Shown piece by piece: positions 58,041 to 64,000 of a stretch of 64,000 nt of DNA (position 1 is its first letter; each line of letters opens with the position of its first letter). Position numbers and translations under genes: made by a program. The notes beneath the pieces are model-generated. The model made no database searches, had not been told where the DNA came from, and saw only the letters and a program-made list of their open reading frames with translations. The DNA comes from Megamerina dolium (Eukaryota; Arthropoda; Insecta; Diptera; Megamerinidae), in the NCBI GenBank assembly GCA_963854835.1, contig OY978530.1:14264109-14328108 (forward strand). The letters are read 5' to 3'.

Positions 58041-58800
58041 AATTCTTCTTCTTGTATCTCATCTGCGAGTTGCAATGATGTACGTATTGCAAGATATGGA
58101 GCGCAATTGATACCAAAAATTACAGTTTGCAACTCGAAATCATAGATCGTTTCATCTGTATAGGAGCTATACAAAATCCGTTAAAACGCACAAAATGGAT
58201 CCGTTCGGCTCGACAAGTATTTGGTGATACATTTTCTCAATATCACGATTTATAACTAATATGAACAATCGCCATCGTTCTAGAATTAATGATAGAACAA
58301 ATTGCAAAACAAGGCCAATATGACGTAAATCCTTTAAACTAGACCCATTAGAAGTTTTGTTAGACTCATATCGCTTTAGAATTTTTAAAGGGTAGCATCA
58401 CAGATTTTCCTTAATTTCCCAAAAACGCGTCAAAGATTTATCCATTGTAAAATTTGAAGGAAAATCTATCCTTGTCGAAAAACAAGATATTTTAGAGCTG
58501 GGAACTGGCCCTGTAAATATCCACCAGAATATCGTATGTTGAGCTGTCAAACTTCCAAACAGCTGTCCCTGTATACCAGTAAGAATTATGTATGGTTAAA
58601 AGTTGGTGCCGATAAGTGTATCCATTGAAGCAGGTTTTCTAAAACCTGTATCAGCCCAAGTAAGATTTGGTAGTTCTGGTTAGAGATTCATTGACAAGGC
58701 AAATTTCCCAAGATTTGATGTGAAATGAAATCGAGTGCCTCTATCTGGGCAGTCGAGTCTATCAGACACCAAAGAAGCTTAATTAATTCCACACACACGC
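58041..58800 (-). pseudogene. BEL/Pao pol fragment (right arm)
   Basis: Mirror of 47310-48035 but more complete: the minus-strand frame from 58174 holds YDFELQTVIFGINCAPYLAI, then RTSLQLADEIQEEEFEPQRL, the RT block between motifs A and C. The left arm has lost about 35 bp here. Confidence 0.88.
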
Positions 58801-58802
58801 AT

Positions 58803-58810
<8 letters not shown>

Positions 58811-58874
<64 letters not shown>

Positions 58875-58907
58875 GTGTGTGTATTCATATATATATTAAT
58901 ATATATA

Positions 58908-58948
<41 letters not shown>
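58811..58948. repeat. (TA)n microsatellite (right arm)
   Basis: Mirror of 47150-47284, with a slightly different repeat count. Confidence 0.95.
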
Positions 58949-58951
<3 letters not shown>

Positions 58952-59467
58952 TTTCGGTAAAAAAAAACACATTTTTTCATAGAAAGCCACAAATTATGGA
59001 AATAACTTGTTGAGTAACACCTAACTGTTCGGCAAGCATTTTTTTTCGTTTGGGTGTCGTCCTCATCAAAAAGAGCTTACAAATCATGGTCCTCAACTTT
59101 TCTGGGTCTATTTTCACGCTTCTTGTCACTCAAGTCAAAATGGCCTTCTTTGAACCGACGAAAGCAGTCTCTGCAAGTGGTTTCCGGTAGCGCACTGTCA
59201 CCACAAGCATTCGATGCGACTCAGCAGTAGATTTTTTCAAATTGAAGCAAAAAAGTAGAGATTCCCGGATATGCTCTTTTTCTGGCACGAAACTAGACAT
59301 GATTATACGAGGAAAAATGTATGTTGTATGAAATCACTGATGATGTTAACTAATTGATGTAAACAGGTGTAAAACTCATAAAAAAAAGGATGCACAGTCG
59401 ATAATAGCTCAATATGCTCACTAACGCCATCTACGGGCAAACAGCGGATTTAAGCTTGTACACCTGG
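58949..59467 (-). mobile_element. Mos1-like mariner A, 5' part (right arm)
   Basis: Mirror of 46632-47149. The outer end is cttgtacacctgg, followed by TA at 59468-59469. The inner end is replaced by (TA)n. Confidence 0.9.
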
Positions 59468-59469
59468 TA

Positions 59470-60137
59470 ACTTAGACGAATATGAACGCTACTAAGACAA
59501 AAAAAAACATGCTGGATTTGCAAGCATAGAAAACCGCTTCGTTTCTTCAAAAAGTTTCTTCAAATGAGCATGGAAAAGAGATAGCGAGCTATTCTCTTGC
59601 ATTACTACTGCTCGCGATGTTTGACTCATTCACATATGGCAAAAGACCGTAAAAGTAAAATTTCCTGTATATACTATCATCGCAAAAAAAAACGCTATTA
59701 TTCAAGCGCTCAAACGCCTCTTACCTCAAAAAGTAACATCCACGATAAGCCAGCTATATCCAGCATAGCGTTACAGAGCCTAAGTGGACAGTGATGCAAC
59801 CACCCTAAACATAATAAATTCGAGAACACTAGCGAAAGATAGAAGCGTTTGGAGACAGATTTTACAGCAGGCGAAGACCCACCCATGGTTGTCCGGCCAA
59901 CTATGATGATGATGATGCTCATAGCATAATGGAATAGTAAAAGGTGCTGTACGTAATGACAGGCATGTTTTGACACGCAGCAAGCTCAATGTTATATTTT
60001 GGAAGTACTGAAAAATGGGCCTCCTATAAGAACGTAGGAAAAACATTCTTATTTTAGGATCAAACGGTAAGTAAAGAAAATCTTCTGGCTTTTGTTTGTT
60101 TCAGAATCATTGTTATTTTATTCAGTGATATTGGAAT
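59470..60137. other. unassigned DNA in the right arm
   Basis: Mirror of 45961-46629; one substitution noted (ttactactgctc here, ttacaactgctc in the complement of the left arm). Confidence 0.5.
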
Positions 60138-61961
60138 TGTTGTTAATATGTACATATGTATGTTAAGAGAAACGCGTGTTCCCTGTTTTAAACTCCTAAT
60201 ATAAATTAACTGATATGGTTTTATTTTCTGACAATTAAACATTTAGAAACTAGCCTACCATGCTTTTATAATATTAAATAAATTAAGTAATAAGTGCCTG
60301 CATTATATCCCCTCCAGAGAACTTGTTTTCGACGAGCTCTCGATATAAATCTGTCGTGGCGCGATATTTTGCTTAATTGATGAAGAGGTATGGTAATAGA
60401 TTTAAATCTTCAAAAATGTTGGTATTGAAACAATAGGCATGTTTAAGACAGTTTTGGGATATCGAAAAGTTTTCAAAAAACAGTGAAATGTCATGCCATT
60501 TGCACATAGGTAGTATGGAGTCGATCGAATTCGTGATGCTACAAGATGTGTCAGTTCAATTCCACGGATGTTTAGTCTGGATTAGAGAAAAAAGCTTAAG
60601 AATCAGGATCTTTTGTTGTGCTTTTGCTAATTCGTCATAGTCAATCGGACAAGGGCAGCGACTGTAGAAACATGCGATAAGATATGTCTGCAAATAAATT
60701 CGATTTACCACAGACATGTTGAATGTCTGTCGAAAATTACGATAGGAAATCTAGTTCACGGTATTGGTGTGGCGTTGCTTTGTCAGAACTTAAAAGCGAA
60801 AGTTAGCTGTTTGTGGTCCGTAAAAAATAAATAATTTGACGGCCTTCCAATGAATGGCGGAAGTGCTTGACTACAGAATAAGCAGCAAGAAATGTTCTAT
60901 CGTAGGTCCTGTACTTCTTCCGAGTTTCTAAGAATAAAAACTTAACGGCTCCCAACCACTATCATACCATTGTTGCAGCACACCACCGATGGAGCTGTAA
61001 GATGCGTCTACCATAACGCCAACAGGTGCTGAATCTGAAGGATGTGCTAAACTAAGTCGGCTTAGTATTTCCTTCATTGTTTTTGGCTGCGAAAATTTAA
61101 AATGACTTCAACTTAGTCAGGAATTAATGAAAATCCCCTTTCAGAAAGAAGATGTTCACGAAAATTCACTTCAGATTTTCCAAAGCTACATTTAGACAAA
61201 TTGATCACGAGTGCCTAGGTTTGCATTCGATGGAACAGTTGTTCAAGATGTCGTAGATGTTCTTCTTGCCTATTTGAAGCGATCAGAATATCGTCGAGCT
61301 ATGGAAAGAAAAAATTGAGACAGTAAATACTTCGTGCATAAACTTCTGGAATGTTTATACATCACTAATTAAGCCAAAAGTCATGAATTGGAATTCGAAG
61401 AAGCCGAAAGCAGTAATTATGGCTGTTTTTGAAATATCTTGGGAATTTGTTGTACGCATGAACTAAATCCATCGTGGAAAAAATTGACGTTCCTTTATTT
61501 TAGTATACGTATGAGCATGTCGAGACCGAACAATGTCACGTGAAGCTCAGGTTCCAACTCTGGAAGGATGGAGATATATTTGGTTTTCTCTGACGCAATG
61601 CCATGGTGTTCGAATTACGCTTTTCAAAATTTGGGTATATGCAGCGATATTGTGATACGAGTCATCATTGAAGGGCTCGAAAATTCCGTCGTCTCCACTG
61701 GAGAGGATGCTTTAGCAATTTGCTGGTCTTCAGCCACTGAGCGTGTTGTAGACATTTAGATAACGTCAACGCCACCAATATGGGAATTGTTGTTATTGTG
61801 TATGTATGTTAAGAGAAACACGTGTTCTCTGTTTTAAATTCCAAATTTTATTTTTCTATTCCTGACAATTACAAATTTAGCAACTAGTCTATTATGTTTT
61901 TGAAAATTTTATAAATACTAAATAAATTAAGTGATATTTTACACAGTGTCTAGTGCCTACA
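60138..61961 (-). mobile_element. CsRn1-like Ty3/gypsy element, internally deleted (right arm)
   Basis: Mirror of 44137-45960, with both short LTRs. One substitution was noted (gtctccactgg against gtctccgctgg). Confidence 0.88.
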
Positions 61962-62199
61962 GTGATTTTTTGTGCTTGACAGTTGGTAAATTCAAAAGAT
62001 TCTTAATTTGGGCATATTTTTTGGGCAGGAGTAAATTTAGGTTGGTTTAGGTAGACCGCTATGAATATATTCTTTGTAACATCCATAAAAAGCTTCAGTA
62101 TCAGTTACAGAAACTTGGAGGCAAATATTTGAGAAATTTGCAGGTTTCACTCGATTCTCTTGCGGGGTTTGAACTTCCAGGGTTTTGAGACTGCAGAGT

Positions 62200-63055
62200 T
62201 TTGAGCAAATCTAGCATTTGAGGTTTGCAAGTGTAAAGTCGTTTGGAACGCAGCAAATGGTTTGCCAATACAAACATATGGTAAACGTTTAATGACTGTA
62301 TGCTTTGCATTACGACGCGAATTCCCATTTCACTATAGCGGATTGTTTAACATCAATAATCGGCGCGGATTTTTTAAACGAACACGGTTTACTCATAGAT
62401 AATAAACGAAAACGTATAATTAATCCAATGACTGAGGTGTCATCAAAAGGGGAAATTGGAATTGGGAAATTCACCTCAGGTAACTACAATCGATTCAACC
62501 AACAAGTTTTCGTTCCTTCTAACTGAATTCAAAGCACTGATTGACGTCAGACCATCGTTTCGTGTAAGGAAAGGGCTAACGTAACATACTTCATCGAAAC
62601 CTCTGGCCCACCCGCAACCGCAAAAGCAACACGACTATCTGCTGAAAAATTAAAAATAGCAAAAGAAGAATTTAACGAACTGCTTAGACTTGGTAATTGC
62701 AGACCTTCAAAATCGAATTACGCTGCGCCACTGCACATGGCACCTAAAACAAATGGAGAGTAGCGACCATGCGCAGACTACCAACAGTTGAACTCCCAGG
62801 CAAAGCCGGATAAGTATCCAGTTCCACACCTGCAAGATTTCACAAATATCCTGCATGGAAAGAAAATATCCAGCCGAAAAAGTCCCTATTTTCATTTCAT
62901 TCGGGCTTCGAAACGCCTCACAAACATTTCAACGACTAATTGATGAAGTACTCCGTGAACTTGATTTTGTTTTTGCATACATAGATGATAAAGGGTTATC
63001 CATTTCGCGGTTTCAAAAGTATAGGGCTAGAATTCGACATCTGTCAAACTGAGTT
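62200..63055 (+). pseudogene. CsRn1-like Ty3/gypsy protease-RT fragment
   Basis: NAANGLPIQTYGKRLMTVCF, ALRREFPFH, ADCLTSIIGADFLNEHGLLI (end of protease), FIETSGPPATAKATRLSAEK, FNELLRLGNCRPSKSNYAAP, LHMAPKTNGE-stop-RPCADYQ and KYPVPHLQDFTNILHGKKIS are consecutive CsRn1-type landmarks. A deletion then removes RT motif A, and FGLRNASQTFQRLIDEVLRE plus DFVFAYIDD (motifs B and C) follow at 62894-62986. The in-frame TAG at 62761-62763 replaces a Trp codon. Confidence 0.9.
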
Positions 63056-63104
63056 GTTAAAACAATTTCTTTCTTTTTCAGTTCAAAATCTGACATTTGC
63101 GAAA

Positions 63105-64000
63105 ATGGATCGCTTAACTATCGCACAACGCATTAAAATTGTAAAAACCCACTACAAAAATGGTGATTCTGCCACAGCCACATATCGTGCTTTAAGAGGA
63201 GATTATGGTTTACATAATCGTCCAACTACGCAAGCAATTGGCAAAATTGTGAAGAAGTATGAAGAGACTGGATCGGTTACAGATATTGTAAGGCCTGTGC
63301 ATCATCGTTTCGCTCGTACCACCGAAAATATCGCTGCTGTAAGTGAAAGTGTTGCCGAAGACCCGAATGTGTCGATTCCTCGTCGTTCTCAGGAATTAGG
63401 ACTGTCTTACGGCACATTATGGCGTATTTTGCATTTGAATCTACACCTACATCCATATAAAATCCAGCTCACACAACAACTGAAGCCAGCTGACCATTCA
63501 CAACGTCGTAGATACGTCGAATGGGTGCTTGAACAACAGGCGGTAGACGGCGATTTTTCGAATAAAATTTTCTTCAGCGACGAAGCACATTTCTCACTCG
63601 GTGGGTATGTTAACAAACAAAATTGTCGTATTTGGGGTTCTGAGAATCCTCAAGTAATTGAAGAGAGGCCACTACATCCACAAAAAGTCACTGCTTGGTG
63701 CGCTCTTTGGTCCGGAGGTGTGATTGGACCTTACTTCTTCGAAAACGACGATGGAACGACTGTCACCGTCAATTCGGAGCGTTATGGTCATATGATGACC
63801 GACTTTTTTTTGCCTGCTATTGAAGAATACGACTTAGAGAATATGTGGTTTCAACAAGACGGTGCCACATGCCACACAACTCGAGCGAATATGGCTTTAT
63901 TGCAAGAGAAATTTTCTGGCCGCGCAATTTCTCGTCGTGGCGATATCAAGTGGCCACCAAGATCATGCGATTTGACACCGCTTGACTTTTTTTGTGGGGC
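63105..64000 (+). pseudogene. DD41D mariner-like transposase, 5' part (copy 2, runs off the window)
   Basis: Starts with ATG at 63105 (MDRLTIAQRIKIVKTHYKNG) and stays open for about 295 codons. After a helix-turn-helix region, IFFSDEAHFSLGGYVNKQN carries the first catalytic D, and FQQDGATCHTTRAN the second, intact here. Near 63985 the run of T after PLD has seven T, against eight in copy 1. This shifts the frame right after the third catalytic D (DFFLWG becomes DFFCG). So this copy too is probably dead, unless the missing T is a sequencing error. The segment from about 63738 repeats window positions 1-260. Confidence 0.9.

Larger units (their letters stand above)
55513..62111 (-). repeat. palindrome, right arm (6599 bp)
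   Basis: Reverse complement of 43987-50560. See the left arm for contents and differences. Confidence 0.95.

Noticed and set aside
43987..62111. Reading the palindrome as a single large DNA transposon with 6.6-kb TIRs (Maverick or foldback type)
   Set aside because: The arms contain only fragments of known, unrelated elements, and the spacer has no DNA polymerase, capsid or large transposase gene. The asymmetric copia junction fits segmental duplication better.

Overview
The window looks like a transposon graveyard from a dipteran insect, plausibly a tephritid fruit fly. I infer this from mariner-family transposases of several subfamilies, including a DD41D type (41 residues between the last two catalytic acids, a spacing I recall from tephritid 'rosa' elements), insect BEL/Pao, Ty3/gypsy and errantivirus pol genes, and low GC with long (TA)n tracts. 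I see no convincing single-copy host gene. Nearly every recognisable ORF is part of a mobile element, and most are broken.

Layout. 1-0.45 kb: 3' half of a DD41D mariner. 0.8-1.2 kb: gypsy RT scrap. 1.2-5.1 kb: BEL/Pao element split by a 949-bp element with 19-bp TIRs and TTAA target duplication. 5.1-7.2 kb: SINE, piggyBac-like transposase scrap, decayed LINE RT. 7.65-10.91 kb: LINE 'A', nearly full length, flanked by a 9-bp direct repeat and starting with a tRNA-like head. 12.31-12.90 kb: short Tc1-like element with 25-bp TIRs. 13.40-17.17 kb: gypsy element (minus strand) with two LTRs but no protease/RT/RNase H. 17.3-19.4 kb: SINEs, (TA)n and a deleted LINE 'B'. 19.5-21.0 kb: 300-bp inverted repeats. 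21.5-24.9 kb: second BEL/Pao with a SINE inserted (14-bp target duplication). 24.9-28.9 kb: (TA)n, irritans-type mariner, (TA)n, then the best LINE B copy. 28.9-32.0 kb: BEL pieces, SINE, mariner. 32.5-36.5 kb: gypsy (minus) split by LINE 'C', which has a perfect 15-bp target duplication. 36.7-38.1 kb: SINE/LINE chimera, (TA)n, Penelope-like RT scrap, SINE. 38.1-43.9 kb: mostly unassigned AT-rich DNA, a 730-bp mariner and a full-length SINE.

44.0-62.1 kb is the most striking part. Two arms of about 6.6 kb (43987-50560 and 55513-62111) are inverted, nearly identical copies around a 4.95-kb spacer. Each arm carries, in mirror order, a deleted CsRn1-like gypsy, a truncated Mos1-like mariner, (TA)n, a BEL pol piece, a LINE B piece, a longer Mos1-like mariner and a copia integrase end. 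The spacer holds the 3' half of an errantivirus (integrase, an apparently uninterrupted env, a 3' LTR), (TA)n arrays with a LINE B scrap, a mariner remnant and the rest of the copia integrase. The copia fragment is continuous across the inner edge of the right arm but cut off at the left one, so the right arm looks like the parent arrangement and the left arm like the inverted copy.

62.2-63.1 kb is another CsRn1-like gypsy piece. 63.1-64.0 kb is the 5' part of a second DD41D mariner, in the same orientation as the one at the start. The elements do not form a pathway: the window records repeated insertion, nesting, internal deletion and rearrangement, with (TA)n tracts at many of the breakpoints. 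All identities and boundaries were judged by eye, without alignment or database search.
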